Below are positions 41,298 to 51,095 of a DNA stretch of 64,000 nucleotides, in pieces. The stretch spans positions 1 through 64,000 of the forward strand of contig NZ_WHNW01000003.1 of NCBI RefSeq assembly GCF_009362845.1, in the 5' to 3' direction. The notes under the pieces were generated by a model that had not been told where the DNA came from, made no database searches, and was given only the letters and a program-made list of their open reading frames with translations. This DNA is from Ostreibacterium oceani (GTDB taxonomy: Bacteria; Pseudomonadota; Gammaproteobacteria; Cardiobacteriales; Ostreibacteriaceae). Both the position numbers and the translations under genes were made by a program. Within the stretch, counting starts at the first letter, position 1; the number at the start of each line of letters is the position of its first letter.

Positions 41298-42146
41298 GTG
41301 CAGAGCGACACCAAGCGGTTATCTACAAGTCAGATAGAAACAAAGCAAGAGGCGCTATTGTCTACAGAGCATAAACCCAAATTGACACGACCGACGAAAA
41401 AGCAATGGTTTTGGGCATTGTTCGGTCTATTAGGTTTGGGTTTTTGTTTTTTGGTGGTGTGGCCTGAGTATTGGTTTGCTTTGTTGATTTTGTTTAAAAG
41501 CGTGATTAAGAAACTGGTCTTTGGTGTATGGCATAAACTACTGACGTTTTTTTTGAGTTTGTCGGCGGCAAAAGCCATGAATCTTGCGGTGAAACGCTTT
41601 GTCATCGATCATATTGTGACGAAAAATATGCGCCACTTTATTCGCCCAGTGATGGTACCAATAAGGCGGATTTGGCGTCACTGGAAAAAGAAAACACTAT
41701 TGTGGTTGCCAGCGCCTTTAATCACTTCGTTGGTTGCTTTTTGGCTGGGAATTGACAAAGTGCTCGCGATACTTTTACAAAAAAGCTTGATTATTGCCTT
41801 TTTCAAATGGCTTTGGACGTTGCCGTTTTTGCTGTGGCGTTTTATCAATGGGCGCTTTATCCGCCCCGTATTGGAGTTAATCGCAGTCAACTGGCTATTC
41901 AATCGGGTGTTGAAAAGGTTTCCCAGATTGATTGCTTTTTTTCAGCCCGTTACGGCTGCTTTGCTTCGGTTTTTTGGCGTTATAGACGAGCGAATTCAAA
42001 AGCCTACGCAAAAAATTCTAGATAAGAGTGGGCAAAAAGTCGGTGAGCGATTGCATACCATCGCTGATAAAATAGAGCAACGAGCGAAAAAAAGTGTGAA
42101 AAAAATGGTAGATACTGATAATAACAGCTCGTCAAATGACCGTTGA
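41298..42146 (+). CDS. Membrane protein of unknown function after hrpA
   Basis: A 282-residue, very basic protein. GTG at 41298 is the start on offer, 18 bp after hrpA. Hydrophobic segments lie at about 37-55, 58-90, 135-165 and 170-190, separated by Arg/Lys-rich stretches, with a charged helical C-terminal end (about 225-282). No family is recognised. The high Trp and Phe content in the central part is notable. It is probably the last gene of the hrpA transcript, which ends at the terminator just behind it. Confidence 0.6.
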   Translation: MQSDTKRLSTSQIETKQEALLSTEHKPKLTRPTKKQWFWALFGLLGLGFCFLVVWPEYWFALLILFKSVIKKLVFGVWHKLLTFFLSLSAAKAMNLAVKRFVIDHIVTKNMRHFIRPVMVPIRRIWRHWKKKTLLWLPAPLITSLVAFWLGIDKVLAILLQKSLIIAFFKWLWTLPFLLWRFINGRFIRPVLELIAVNWLFNRVLKRFPRLIAFFQPVTAALLRFFGVIDERIQKPTQKILDKSGQKVGERLHTIADKIEQRAKKSVKKMVDTDNNSSSNDR

Positions 42147-42152
42147 AAAAAT

Positions 42153-42194
42153 AAGCGACTAAGGCACGTTTTTACGTATCCTAGTCGCTTTTTT
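42153..42194. terminator. Bidirectional terminator
   Basis: AAGCGACTAAGG (42153-42164) and CCTAGTCGCTT (42180-42190) form a stem with one unpaired base, followed by TTTT on the plus strand and preceded by A residues. It can end both the hrpA operon and the phoD gene read from the other strand. Confidence 0.88.
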
Positions 42195-42247
42195 CTTGGC
42201 AGCTACTCCTTGGCAGCTTAGCCAATTAGCTCCGCTGAACGGCAGTG

Positions 42248-43801
42248 TTATAATTTTGCTGGTATGTCTTGACTAAAAACCATTTCTCCGTTTAAGTCTT
42301 TTAAATTCACGGTCATGGTTTTTGATTTGTTATCTATATTGACTTCCCCAAAAAATTGTAACCCTGCGTAGGGGGACAAATTTGATTGTCCTTTGGGTGG
42401 TGCTTTTTCAAATATAGTTTGTATGCCGAATGTAGCGTCTTTGCTATTTGGGCCAAAAGAACCCGCATTTAATGGACCAGCGACGAACTCCCAAAAACCA
42501 TTAAAATTTTTACTGGCTGCTTTCATTGGTTCGTAATAATGGGCAGCCGCATAATGCACGTCCGCTGTAAGCCACACGACATTTTCAACTTGATTGTTTT
42601 TTAGTTCTGAAAAAAGTTTTTCAAATTCAAGCTCTCTACCAAGGGCAACCCCATCATTATTATTGGCAACCGCTTCCCAACGCTGTGGCGGATTATTGTC
42701 ATAATCATCACTGACATTTAGCCCAATAGGCATGTCAGAAGCAATGACTTTCCAAACGGCGTCTGAGTTGTTCAGGCTGTCACTTAGCCAAGACAGCTGC
42801 TTTTGCCCTAATAAGGCGGTCTCAGGGCTTGAAGTTTTTTGCAAGTTGTTTGTATTCGGTCCACGATAGCTGCGCATATCAATGACAAAAACATCCAGTA
42901 ATGGTCCATAGCTAATTTTTCGATATACGCGACTAGGTTCTCCCGAGCTATTGGGTCGCTTAGGGCTATACTCATGGAATGCTGCGGCCGCTCTCGCGGT
43001 TAATAAAGGAACGTCTTTGACTTGGTAACGTGTATCATTGCTTAGGTCTTTTGCATCAGACCAGTTATTAACCACTTCATGGTCATCCCATTGCCAAATT
43101 TGTGGTACTTCTGCATTGAATGCTTGCACATTTTTATCCATTAAATTGTATTGATAACGCCCTCTAAACTCATCGAGGCTTTCAGCTACTTTATCAACGC
43201 CATGTGCGACTAGATTGGTCCAGGTTTTTCCTTCTTCTGCTTCTTTTTCTAAAGCAATTGGCCCATCAGCATAAATAATATCGCCACTGTGTATAAAAAA
43301 ATGTGGTTCTGTTCGTCGCATGGCATCATAGATTTTCATGCCGCCAAATTCTTCGTTAATACCATAGCCTTGACCGGCTGTATCACCACCCCAGACAAAG
43401 CGAATATTTGTTTGGTCATCCAGGGTGTCAAATTCGCCTGTGACGACATTGCTTTTTGCACGGTCATTGGTCAGGCCTTCGTACCAAACCTTAACGTATA
43501 CTTTTTTTCCTAGGGGTAGGTCAGAGATTTCTTTTTTTGTGGTGAAATCATTTTTTGATAGTGCAAAAGGACCGCTAACCAAGGTAGCATTTGTAAATTC
43601 TTTGTTATCCGCGTACTCAATCATCATTTTGGCAGGGCTGTCTGACCGACTCCACACCATTACACTATCATGCTGTAAATCACCAAATTGAATCCCATGT
43701 TCAATATTAGGGGCGTTTTGTGCGTAACTCGGTGTTAATATGCATAGCCCAATTGGGATAAAAAGGCGAACTAAATGTTGTTGTTTTAAATTGATTTTCA
43801 T
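42248..43801 (-). CDS. phoD: PhoD-like alkaline phosphatase
   Basis: PhoD enzymes are secreted phosphodi/monoesterases using Ca and Fe. The 517-residue product has a signal peptide (about 1-27), an N-terminal strand-rich domain with HGIQFGDLQHDSVMVWSRSD and the metallophosphatase core. This has FVWGGDTAGQG (about 134), FFIHSGDIIYADG (about 166), QWDDHEVVNNW (about 237) and WLTADVHYAAAHYY (about 416). A Pho-box-like site stands upstream. It is a single gene between the hrpA terminator and the DUF1338 gene. Confidence 0.9.
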   Translation of the reverse strand: MKINLKQQHLVRLFIPIGLCILTPSYAQNAPNIEHGIQFGDLQHDSVMVWSRSDSPAKMMIEYADNKEFTNATLVSGPFALSKNDFTTKKEISDLPLGKKVYVKVWYEGLTNDRAKSNVVTGEFDTLDDQTNIRFVWGGDTAGQGYGINEEFGGMKIYDAMRRTEPHFFIHSGDIIYADGPIALEKEAEEGKTWTNLVAHGVDKVAESLDEFRGRYQYNLMDKNVQAFNAEVPQIWQWDDHEVVNNWSDAKDLSNDTRYQVKDVPLLTARAAAAFHEYSPKRPNSSGEPSRVYRKISYGPLLDVFVIDMRSYRGPNTNNLQKTSSPETALLGQKQLSWLSDSLNNSDAVWKVIASDMPIGLNVSDDYDNNPPQRWEAVANNNDGVALGRELEFEKLFSELKNNQVENVVWLTADVHYAAAHYYEPMKAASKNFNGFWEFVAGPLNAGSFGPNSKDATFGIQTIFEKAPPKGQSNLSPYAGLQFFGEVNIDNKSKTMTVNLKDLNGEMVFSQDIPAKL

Positions 43802-43832
43802 GGCGTTCTCTCCGAGAGTTGTTTGGAATTTT

Positions 43833-43866
43833 AGTATGTCTGATGAACGTGACAGTAAGTTGACGG
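43833..43866 (-). promoter_or_regulatory. Pho-box-like site and -10 box upstream of phoD
   Basis: On the minus strand CCGTCAA-CTTA-CTGTCAC (43849-43866) matches the PhoB consensus of two CTGTCAT-like halves separated by four bases. Ten bases downstream lies CATACT (43833-43838), a four-of-six -10 box. This is the usual geometry of PhoB-activated promoters, where the Pho box replaces the -35 element. Confidence 0.6.
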
Positions 43867-44050
43867 TTTTGTTTAACTTTTATGTCAAATTGGGTGGCGC
43901 TCTCTATATAAATGGTTTAACATAATTGCTAATATAAAAAAGACGAGCTTGGTACCGTATCGGTTATAAGATATTTTCTTAAATAAATATTAAAATTAAT
44001 GTATTAGCCAATAAGTCGGCGTCTACATCTACACCTAAGCGAGGAAAGAT

Positions 44051-45412
44051 ATGCAAACAAATTTTGTGAGTCCAAATGAAATCCGCGCGCAATTCGCGCG
44101 GGCGATGTCGGTGATGTATAGCCAAGAAGTCCCTGCGTATTCGACGTTGGTGACGATGGTCAAATCCATTAATGATGAGGTATTGAAACACGATGACGTG
44201 CTACGGCAACAGCTGACGAACGCTGATAATTTGGCGAGAATTTCCGAAGAGCGTCACGGTGCAATTCGCTTAGGGACAGAAAAAGAGCTATTTAATATCA
44301 GGCGCTTATTTGCAGTGATGGGAATGCAACCTGTCAGTTATTATGACTTGTCGGTGGCGGGTATCCCTGTGCATTCGACTGCATTTCGGCCAGTTTCTCG
44401 CGCCGATTTGGCAGCCAATCCATTTCGTGTCTTTACCTCATTATTGCGGCTAGAATTAGTCGAGGATAATGCGCTACGCGAAGCCGCTAATGCGATGTTA
44501 GCGAAGCGTGAGATTTTCACCCCTGAGGCATTGCAATTAATCGAGTCATTTGAGCAGCGTGGTGGATTAACAGCGGCTGAAGCCGATGCGTTTATTGCGG
44601 CGGCTTTAGAGACTTTTCGTTGGCATCAGAATGCAACGGTCACGACAGCGCTTTACGAGCAATTGCACGAGACGCATCGATTGGTTGCTGACGTGGTTTC
44701 ATTCAAAGGGCCGCATATTAACCACTTAACGCCGCGCACATTAGATATTGATTTGGCGCACCGACAAATGGCTGCGCACGGTATGCAAGCAAAAGCCACT
44801 ATCGAAGGGCCGCCCCGTCGCCAATGCCCGATTTTGCTACGACAAACTTCGTTTAAAGCCATCGAAGAAGCCGTTAATTTTGCCGATGATAAGGGGCATT
44901 ATGTGGCAGGGGCGCATACCGCACGGTTTGGCGAGATTGAGCAACGTGGCATCGCCCTGACACCCAAAGGACGCGCGCTGTACGACCAATTAATCCATCA
45001 AACGCGCGAATTGGCAAGCCAAGCCGCAGATTTGACTTATGAGGCGGCATTAGAACAGGTCTTTGTCGATTTCCCTGATGATTATTTGACGCTGCACAAT
45101 GACGGGTTGGCATACTTTGAATACCATCGAGCTGCTGTTGCGATTGATGCGGCTGTGACAAAAGAAACGTTGCCACAGCAATTAGAAAATGGTCAAGTCG
45201 AGCTGGTGCCCATTACTTACGAAGACTTTTTGCCCGTGTCAGCCGCAGGCATTTTTCAGTCTAATTTAGGGCATGAATCGGCACAAAACTTTAGTGCTCA
45301 GGGTAACCAAGCGGTATTTGAGTCGGCGTTGGGGTGTCATGTGCTAGACGAATTCGCCTTGTATGCAGACATGTCTGAAGCCTCATTAAACCGATTGCTG
45401 TTACGAAGCTGA
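44051..45412 (+). CDS. DUF1338 protein, 2-oxoadipate dioxygenase/decarboxylase family
   Basis: The family (E. coli YdcJ, Pseudomonas HglS) holds non-haem iron in a vicinal oxygen chelate fold; HglS turns 2-oxoadipate into 2-hydroxyglutarate during lysine breakdown. The 453-residue product shows [10 protein letters not shown] (about residue 107), [17 protein letters not shown] (about 218) with a metal-binding His, [16 protein letters not shown] (about 254) and [21 protein letters not shown] (about 279). No other lysine catabolism gene is near, so the true substrate is open. Its end overlaps the convergent lipB by 12 bp. Confidence 0.83.
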   Translation: MQTNFVSPNEIRAQFARAMSVMYSQEVPAYSTLVTMVKSINDEVLKHDDVLRQQLTNADNLARISEERHGAIRLGTEKELFNIRRLFAVMGMQPVSYYDLSVAGIPVHSTAFRPVSRADLAANPFRVFTSLLRLELVEDNALREAANAMLAKREIFTPEALQLIESFEQRGGLTAAEADAFIAAALETFRWHQNATVTTALYEQLHETHRLVADVVSFKGPHINHLTPRTLDIDLAHRQMAAHGMQAKATIEGPPRRQCPILLRQTSFKAIEEAVNFADDKGHYVAGAHTARFGEIEQRGIALTPKGRALYDQLIHQTRELASQAADLTYEAALEQVFVDFPDDYLTLHNDGLAYFEYHRAAVAIDAAVTKETLPQQLENGQVELVPITYEDFLPVSAAGIFQSNLGHESAQNFSAQGNQAVFESALGCHVLDEFALYADMSEASLNRLLLRS

Positions 45413-46051
45413 ATTGCCCGTGTCTTGCAGTGCATGCATTAATCGCGTTGCGAGGGCATTGCTCACGGCGCTCGTGTCTAGCTGATGATGGCTAAAAGTC
45501 GTGTAATGACGTAATTGTGTGACTTGCATGCCGTGGTAGCCACAGGGGTTGATTTGCTGAAATGGCGATAAATCCATATCGACATTGAGGGCGAGTCCGT
45601 GGTAAGTACGCCCGTTTTTAACGCGCAGCCCAAGCGATGCAATCTTTTGTGGGGTTTCTTGGTGGTCGATATAAACCCCTGGTGCGTCAGATTTGGCATA
45701 GCCTGTGATATCGAATTCGGCAAGGTATTCAATGGTGCTGTTTTCAATTAGGCTGACGAGTTGACGGATGCCAATACTGGCGCGTTTGATATCAATGAGT
45801 AAATAAATAACCGATTGCCCAGGACCATGATAGGTGATTTGTCCGCCACGGTCGCTTTGTACGACAGGGATGGATTGCTGGGTGACCAATAAATGCTCGG
45901 GTTTGCCCGCTTGCCCTTGGGTAAAGACGGGAAAGTGTTCGGTTAACCAAATTTCATCGGGTGTGTCGGGCTCTCGTGCGAGCGTAAATTCACGCATGGC
46001 GTTTAGCGTGTCAACGTATTCGGTTAAGCCTAAATCGCGAATGCGTATCAT
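45401..46051 (-). CDS. lipB: Octanoyl-ACP:protein N-octanoyltransferase
   Basis: LipB moves octanoate from acyl carrier protein to lipoyl domains, the first step of lipoate attachment. The 216-residue product shows the signature [20 protein letters not shown] (about residues 69-88), the catalytic Lys in [21 protein letters not shown] (about 131-151) and the Cys in INPCGYHGM (about 167). ybeD follows on the same strand about 710 bp upstream of nothing else in between but noncoding DNA, the common gammaproteobacterial neighbourhood. Confidence 0.94.
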   Translation of the reverse strand: MIRIRDLGLTEYVDTLNAMREFTLAREPDTPDEIWLTEHFPVFTQGQAGKPEHLLVTQQSIPVVQSDRGGQITYHGPGQSVIYLLIDIKRASIGIRQLVSLIENSTIEYLAEFDITGYAKSDAPGVYIDHQETPQKIASLGLRVKNGRTYHGLALNVDMDLSPFQQINPCGYHGMQVTQLRHYTTFSHHQLDTSAVSNALATRLMHALQDTGNSAS

Positions 46052-46169
46052 GTGGTTCGCTTAATAGTTAATGGTTGTTAGTGATTGTTGATGATTGTTG
46101 ACGGCTGTTGTTGTGCTTTGTGAGCAAAGACGATAATCACTGTCAGATTTTGTGGTAACGTCACCACCG

Positions 46170-46457
46170 CTACAGTGCCATGGTGACGTGTTCGCAATCT
46201 GTCAAATCCATATAAATGGCATCGAGCTGTTGCTGGCTTTGCGCTACCACGGTAATGGTGATGGCACAATAATTACCGCCTTTGCTCGGTTGTTCTCGCC
46301 ATTCGATAATATGAATCGTCTCAACGTGCAACTCGATAATTTGCGTGACCGCGTTTTTAAACCTGTCGTGGTGCTCGCCAAATGCTTTTATCGGAAAATG
46401 CGTTGGGAACTCAATCAGTGGTTTTTCACTTGTGGACTGATTTACGGGCTGATTCAT
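46170..46457 (-). CDS. ybeD: YbeD family protein (DUF493)
   Basis: A 95-residue member of the YbeD family, a small ACT-like alpha/beta protein of unknown function commonly located next to lipB. Family marks are LIEFPTHFPIKAFGEH (about 14-29) and the final part with YMDLTDCEHVTMAL. It lies 118 bp upstream of lipB and 39 bp downstream of ahcY on the same strand. Confidence 0.85.
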   Translation of the reverse strand: MNQPVNQSTSEKPLIEFPTHFPIKAFGEHHDRFKNAVTQIIELHVETIHIIEWREQPSKGGNYCAITITVVAQSQQQLDAIYMDLTDCEHVTMAL

Positions 46458-46496
46458 GGGGATATTTATAGCGATTTAATAGCGATTAATATCGAC

Positions 46497-47915
46497 TTAG
46501 TAGCGATAATGCGATGGTTTATAAGGGCCGTTAACGTCCACGTCAATATAGGCGGCTTGTTCGGCGGTTAGTTGAGTCAGCGTTGCACCCACGCGTCCCA
46601 AGTGTAGTTTGGCGACTTTTTCATCGAGGTGCTTAGGCAAGACGTAGACTTGGTTTTGATACTGGTCATGGTTGGCAAATAACTCAATTTGCGCGAGGAC
46701 TTGGTTGCTAAATGAATTCGACATAACAAAGCTAGGATGCCCCGTGCCGCAGCCTAAGTTGATTAGACGACCTTCTGCTAGTAAAATCAGCCGTTTGCCA
46801 TCAGGGAAAATAACATGATCGACTTGCGGTTTGATATTGTCCCACGGGTATTGACGCAAAGCAGTCACATCAATTTCGTTATCAAAGTGTCCAATGTTGC
46901 AGACAATCGCTTGGTGCTTCATTTGCTTCATGTGTTCGTGCGTAATGACATGGTAGTTGCCTGTTGCTGTGACAAAAATATCAGCTTGGCTTGCGACATC
47001 ATCCATAGTGACCACACGATACCCTTCCATAGCGGCTTGCAGTGCGCAAATCGGATCGATTTCGGTTACCCAGACCGTTGCGCCTAACCCGCGTAACGAC
47101 TGTGCGGAGCCTTTGCCGACATCACCATAGCCACAAACGACTGCGATTTTACCGGCAATCATGACATCAGTAGCGCGCTTAATTCCATCGACTAAGGACT
47201 CGCGGCAGCCGTATAAGTTGTCAAATTTGGATTTAGTGACCGAATCATTGACGTTAAATGCAGGGAAGGGCAGTGTGCCGTTGCGTTGCATTTGGTAGAG
47301 GCGATTAACGCCTGTTGTGGTCTCTTCAGTGACGCCCAAAATCGAATCTAAATGGCGCTGATAAAATCCAGGGTCAATCGCGAGCTGATTGGCGATGGCT
47401 TTGAATAAACTGCTTTCTTCTTCGTTGCTGGGGTTTTGTATGAGTTGCGCGTCATTGGCGGCTTTTGCCCCTAGCATTAACAATAGTGTCGCATCACCGC
47501 CATCGTCTAGAATCATATTGGTGGTTGCGCCATCTTGCCAGTTGAAAATTTGGTGGGTGTATTCCCAGTACTCATCGAGTGTTTCGCCCTTGTACGCAAA
47601 CACAGGGATGTTTTGGTCTGCAATCGCGGCAGCGGCGTGGTCTTGGGTAGAAAAGACATTGCACGATGCCCAGCGCACTTCAGCGCCTAGTGCGACTAAC
47701 GTCTCAATCAGCACCGCCGTTTGAATCGTCATATGCAACGAGCCTGAAATTCGTGCGCCTGCGAGTGGTTTTTGCGCTTGGTATTCTTCGGTGATGGCCA
47801 TCAGTCCTGGCATTTCTGTCCGCGCAATGGCGATTTCTTTGTGCCCCCAGTCGGCTAAGTTAATGTCTTTGATGAGATAAGGGGTGTCTGTGTGATTATT
47901 CATTAGTGTGCTCAT
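46497..47915 (-). CDS. ahcY: Adenosylhomocysteinase
   Basis: AhcY splits S-adenosylhomocysteine into adenosine and homocysteine using bound NAD. The 472-residue product shows [17 protein letters not shown] (about 57), [15 protein letters not shown] (about 84), [20 protein letters not shown] (about 221), [20 protein letters not shown] (about 258-277) and [12 protein letters not shown] (about 401). It ends with the characteristic PYKPSHYRY. It carries the usual bacterial insert of about 40 residues. I looked for a SAH riboswitch upstream and could not recognise one. Confidence 0.97.
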   Translation of the reverse strand: MSTLMNNHTDTPYLIKDINLADWGHKEIAIARTEMPGLMAITEEYQAQKPLAGARISGSLHMTIQTAVLIETLVALGAEVRWASCNVFSTQDHAAAAIADQNIPVFAYKGETLDEYWEYTHQIFNWQDGATTNMILDDGGDATLLLMLGAKAANDAQLIQNPSNEEESSLFKAIANQLAIDPGFYQRHLDSILGVTEETTTGVNRLYQMQRNGTLPFPAFNVNDSVTKSKFDNLYGCRESLVDGIKRATDVMIAGKIAVVCGYGDVGKGSAQSLRGLGATVWVTEIDPICALQAAMEGYRVVTMDDVASQADIFVTATGNYHVITHEHMKQMKHQAIVCNIGHFDNEIDVTALRQYPWDNIKPQVDHVIFPDGKRLILLAEGRLINLGCGTGHPSFVMSNSFSNQVLAQIELFANHDQYQNQVYVLPKHLDEKVAKLHLGRVGATLTQLTAEQAAYIDVDVNGPYKPSHYRY

Positions 47916-48051
47916 GGTTATCTTTAGTCATTACAATTAATTGGGTGGTGAGTTGCTAGCCCGATAAAAGGAAATGCCAAAGAATTGAATTTTTGTTGGG
48001 TATCTACCCATGCTATTATAGCGGTTTTATAACGCTTTTAAAGGAAAAATC

Positions 48052-49065
48052 ATGCAAAACGGTCAGGGTGTTTGGCTAATCGGGGTTAGTTTACTGGTTT
48101 TGGTGATGGTTTTGGTGCTGCTTAATCGATTTTTAGCCAGCCAAACGAATACGACCATTCGTCGTTATAGCGCTTGGTATTACGGTGGCGTTATTTTTGT
48201 GGGTTTGGCGTTTATTTTTGCTTTTTTACCGATTGCAGGTGAGGCCAAAAATAGCGTGTTTAGTTTAATTGCGCTATTAGTGACCGCAGTCATTGCTATT
48301 TCTTCTACTACGTTTGCATCAAATATGATGGCGGGGTTTATGCTGCGCGTCATAAAAAATTTCAAACCAGGGGATTTTATTGAGATTGGCGAGCATTTTG
48401 GTCGTGTTTCGGACATGGGGTTGCTGCATACTGAAATTCAAACACGAGACAGAAGCCTGACAACGCTACCGAACCTATTTGTTATTACGCATCCGTTGAC
48501 CGTTATCCCTAGCGATAAAGCCATTGTTTCAGCAACGGTTTCTATTGGTTATGATGTGTCGCATCACCAAGTCTGTCAAATTTTGGAAGCCGCTGCCGCC
48601 AAAACAGGATTACTCGATGCGTTTTCGCAGGTTATTGATTTGGGAGATTTTTCTGTGAACTACCGCGTGGCAGGTTTTTTGGGTAATCCTAAGCTATTAC
48701 TGGGCGCGCGGTCTAACCTGCGCAAACAAATAATCGACTCGTTGCACGAGGGTGGTGTTGAAATTGTCTCTCCAACCTTTATGAATCAACGTCAATACCG
48801 CAGCGATGAGATGTTTATGGCTGAGGTTAAAGCCTACCAACGATATCAAAATAACAAAAGCAAAGAGGCTGATGTGTTTGATAAAGCAGAAGAAGCCGAA
48901 GCTGTGCAGGCGCTAAAAGAAAAGCTGCATGCTATTGATGCTGCGCTAAAAAACGCAAAAGACGAAGCACAAACAGCCGCAACCACTGAGCATTTAGAAG
49001 CCCAGCGAACCAATACAATCAGCCAAATCGAGTTAATGGAAGAAAAAACCAAGCAAGAAAGTTAA
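48052..49065 (+). CDS. Small-conductance mechanosensitive channel family protein
   Basis: MscS-type channels open when the membrane is stretched and save cells from osmotic burst. The 337-residue product has membrane segments at about 7-25, 45-62 and 72-100, the last being the pore helix leading to MLRVIKNFKPGDFIEIGEHF (about 98-117), the beta domain typical of MscS. The mixed C-terminal domain follows and then a Lys/Glu/Ala-rich coiled coil (about 265-335), which is unusual in length. Intact. Confidence 0.88.
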   Translation: MQNGQGVWLIGVSLLVLVMVLVLLNRFLASQTNTTIRRYSAWYYGGVIFVGLAFIFAFLPIAGEAKNSVFSLIALLVTAVIAISSTTFASNMMAGFMLRVIKNFKPGDFIEIGEHFGRVSDMGLLHTEIQTRDRSLTTLPNLFVITHPLTVIPSDKAIVSATVSIGYDVSHHQVCQILEAAAAKTGLLDAFSQVIDLGDFSVNYRVAGFLGNPKLLLGARSNLRKQIIDSLHEGGVEIVSPTFMNQRQYRSDEMFMAEVKAYQRYQNNKSKEADVFDKAEEAEAVQALKEKLHAIDAALKNAKDEAQTAATTEHLEAQRTNTISQIELMEEKTKQES

Positions 49066-49119
49066 CTGAAAATCTAAGTTAGTCAGTGTGCTGTGAAACG
49101 ATAATTAAAAGTTAAGCGC

Positions 49120-49563
49120 ATGAAAAATATAAACATACATAGGAATATTATCCTGAGTTTAATAATTAGCCGAACTGTTGTTGTCCTTTCTCCACCGATT
49201 TTAGGTGCTCATATGATGTATGAGTATAATATTTCATATATGAATTTTTTTATGAATTGGATGAGAGCTGATGCAGTGACTACTGGTTTTGTTCTTCTTT
49301 TCTCTGTTATTTTCTTTATTACGATGAAAAGACAAAGGGTTTTGTTTTTTGTTGCGTTGGCAAATGTTATCTTGTGGTTTATTTTATATTTCGTTTGGTG
49401 GGATGTAAACTTACATGACCTTATAAATACAGTCACTTTAAATGTAAAAGAGATGCATGTTGGTCTTTTAGGCGTTTATATTTTAGCTATCGATTTGCTT
49501 TTATTAATATTGGCTACAATTGTAATAGTTGTTGAATCTATTAGTGGTGGAGGTTCACTTTGA
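49120..49563 (+). CDS. AT-rich membrane protein, second Rhs island
   Basis: A 147-residue protein with four hydrophobic segments (about 10-30, 52-72, 76-98 and 115-138). Base composition is far more AT-rich than the MscS gene before it. It overlaps the next gene by 4 bp (ATGA-type overlap at 49560). No family recognised. Its position just upstream of Rhs debris suggests a leftover immunity gene. Confidence 0.5.
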   Translation: MKNINIHRNIILSLIISRTVVVLSPPILGAHMMYEYNISYMNFFMNWMRADAVTTGFVLLFSVIFFITMKRQRVLFFVALANVILWFILYFVWWDVNLHDLINTVTLNVKEMHVGLLGVYILAIDLLLLILATIVIVVESISGGGSL

Positions 49564-50069
49564 CAAAGCCCCCTAAGTTATTTGTTAAAATAATTATTTT
49601 ATTTATTATTGCTTTAGTAATATTGCCTGTCTTGGGTTTTTTATTATGGACTTTACAACCTTACTATAGAAATACGGTTGGTATAATCAATTCAAATTAT
49701 TTAATTCATACAAGTTGGGACGGAGAAGTTGGAATCTATAAGTACAATGATTGTAAAAACTCGATGCCATCTATTTTAAATGTTGAGTTTAATAGTTCCT
49801 ACATTGCGACAATAGACAATCATTACTTATTTGTTCAAAATAACTATGTGCATCGTCCTGAAAATAAGCAAGAATATAGCACTCCAGGTTATTTCATTTT
49901 TGATTTAAAATTATCACAATTTAAAAAAGTAAGCTTAAATGATTTTAAAGATGAAATTTATAAGGTCGAGAATTTAGGGGAAAAAGTTAGGTTTCAGAAG
50001 CCTAAAAAATTCCTCTCAGTTACACAACATCAATTTTCGAAAATGGATAATATCGAACTTTGTTTATGA
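49560..50069 (+). CDS. AT-rich single-span protein, second Rhs island
   Basis: A 169-residue protein with one membrane helix near the start (VKIIILFIIALVILPVLGFL, about 9-28) and a periplasmic domain with two Cys (about 63 and 168). It has no recognised family. It is coupled to the previous gene by a 4-bp overlap, and its stop codon coincides with the start of the Rhs fragment. As in the first island, a helper or immunity role is inferred from position only. The stretch from the membrane helix to a Cys-bearing soluble domain resembles the layout of the 156-residue gene after tip 2. Confidence 0.5.
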   Translation: MTKPPKLFVKIIILFIIALVILPVLGFLLWTLQPYYRNTVGIINSNYLIHTSWDGEVGIYKYNDCKNSMPSILNVEFNSSYIATIDNHYLFVQNNYVHRPENKQEYSTPGYFIFDLKLSQFKKVSLNDFKDEIYKVENLGEKVRFQKPKKFLSVTQHQFSKMDNIELCL

Positions 50070-50560
50070 AATTTTCTGCTGGCGTATTGACACAGGCGAC
50101 GACGTTTTACGATGCGGCAGGTGCTGAGTTATTTAGCCACTCGGTGGGTTATGGTTATACGCCTGCGTATCGCTTGATTCAAGCCAATCATCCGACACTG
50201 GATAACGAGACGTATTCGTATGACAAGGTGGGTAATCGCTTGAGTGAATTGCTGGGCGACATCAATACGGGCAATAATACGAATACTGACAGTGGAACTA
50301 CAACGCCCGTGACCAGCTGATTAACACGCCGCTTAACAATTTCCAATACGACACCCAATGCATTATCAATAGTAACACCAGCCAGTTGGTCGAGACCGCC
50401 AGCAATCTCACCACCGATTATGCGTATGACGTGCGTTAGCGACTGGTGAGCGTTACTCGCGGTGGGCAAGAAGGGCAACAATTCGTCCAGCAAAACGCCT
50501 ACGACCTAGAAAATCGCCGTATTAAGAAAACGGTGAATGACCTAACCACAAAAGCGCTCA
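50068..50560 (+). pseudogene. Rhs fragment F with frameshift and stop
   Basis: The frame reads GVLTQATTFYDAAGAELFSH, NHPTLDNETYSYDKVGNRLS, then loses frame near 50290 through a 1-bp change compared with fragment D. It continues as YNARDQLINT, LTTDYAYDVR, then meets an in-frame TAG (near 50437, where fragment D has a Gln codon), and goes on to AYDLENRRIKKTV before ending about 50540. Clearly dead. Nearly the same stretch as fragment D (26306-26740), so the two islands share a common Rhs ancestor. Confidence 0.88.
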
Positions 50561-50581
50561 GAAACGCTCATAAAAATCCAT

Positions 50582-50610
50582 AAAAAAGCCCACAAAAAAG
50601 TGGGCTTTTT
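50582..50610 (-). terminator. Terminator of the lipoprotein gene
   Basis: AAAAGCCCAC (50584-50593) and GTGGGCTTTT (50600-50609) make a perfect 10-bp stem with a 6-nt loop; on the minus strand T residues follow. It lies 23 bp past the stop codon of the Lpp-like gene. Confidence 0.93.
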
Positions 50611-50632
50611 GACTCGAAAACGAGCGGGTCGC

Positions 50633-50869
50633 TTATTTGCGCTGTGAGCGACTAAACGCACGGTTGACTTTTTCGTCAGTTTTGACTGCCATAGCTTTGG
50701 CGTCTTGGGCATTTAGGTTTGCTTGTTGTGCGGCTTGGTAAGCACGATCAGAAGACTCTTTCGCAGCAGCGACGTCAGCACGTAGTGCGTCTAAGTCTGC
50801 CTGAGAAATGCTAGAACAGCCGGTTGCAAATAGGGCGGCAGTTGACATAATAAGTACTATTTTTTTCAT
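50633..50869 (-). CDS. Lpp/OprI-like major outer membrane lipoprotein
   Basis: A 78-residue lipoprotein with signal peptide and lipobox (ALFATGCSS, Cys at about 18). The mature part is an alanine-zipper helix with seven-residue rhythm (LDALRADVAAAKESSDRAYQ, AAQQANLNAQDAKAMAVKT) and ends in Arg-Lys. OprI and Lpp are abundant trimeric lipoproteins; a C-terminal Lys can be joined to peptidoglycan. Own promoter and terminator fit a strongly expressed single gene. Confidence 0.85.
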   Translation of the reverse strand: MKKIVLIMSTAALFATGCSSISQADLDALRADVAAAKESSDRAYQAAQQANLNAQDAKAMAVKTDEKVNRAFSRSQRK

Positions 50870-50923
50870 GTTGAACCTCGTTAAGATAGTTTAGTGGTGA
50901 TTAAAATGGACAAAACTAGGATA

Positions 50924-50952
50924 ATTATAGCATACGAAAAAAAACACGTCAG
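50924..50952 (-). promoter_or_regulatory. Promoter of the Lpp-like gene
   Basis: On the minus strand a perfect TATAAT (50924-50929) lies 17 bp after CTGACG (50947-50952), a four-of-six -35 box. The start of transcription would be about 45 bp before the ATG. A ribosome site CGAGG precedes the ATG. Confidence 0.65.
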
Positions 50953-51095
50953 CCATGATGTGCGTTTGTTTGAATTAAATTTAATTCATTTGATTGAAAG
51001 TTCTGTCTTATAGGCGCACGACCAAATGCATGACCAGACGCACGACCAGACGCATTGACAGGCACGGTTTTAAAAACTTACAGCTAGTAATTGAA

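Noticed and set aside
47916-48051. SAH riboswitch upstream of ahcY
   Set aside because: ahcY leaders in proteobacteria often carry one, but I could not find the conserved core or pairing in this 136-bp stretch.
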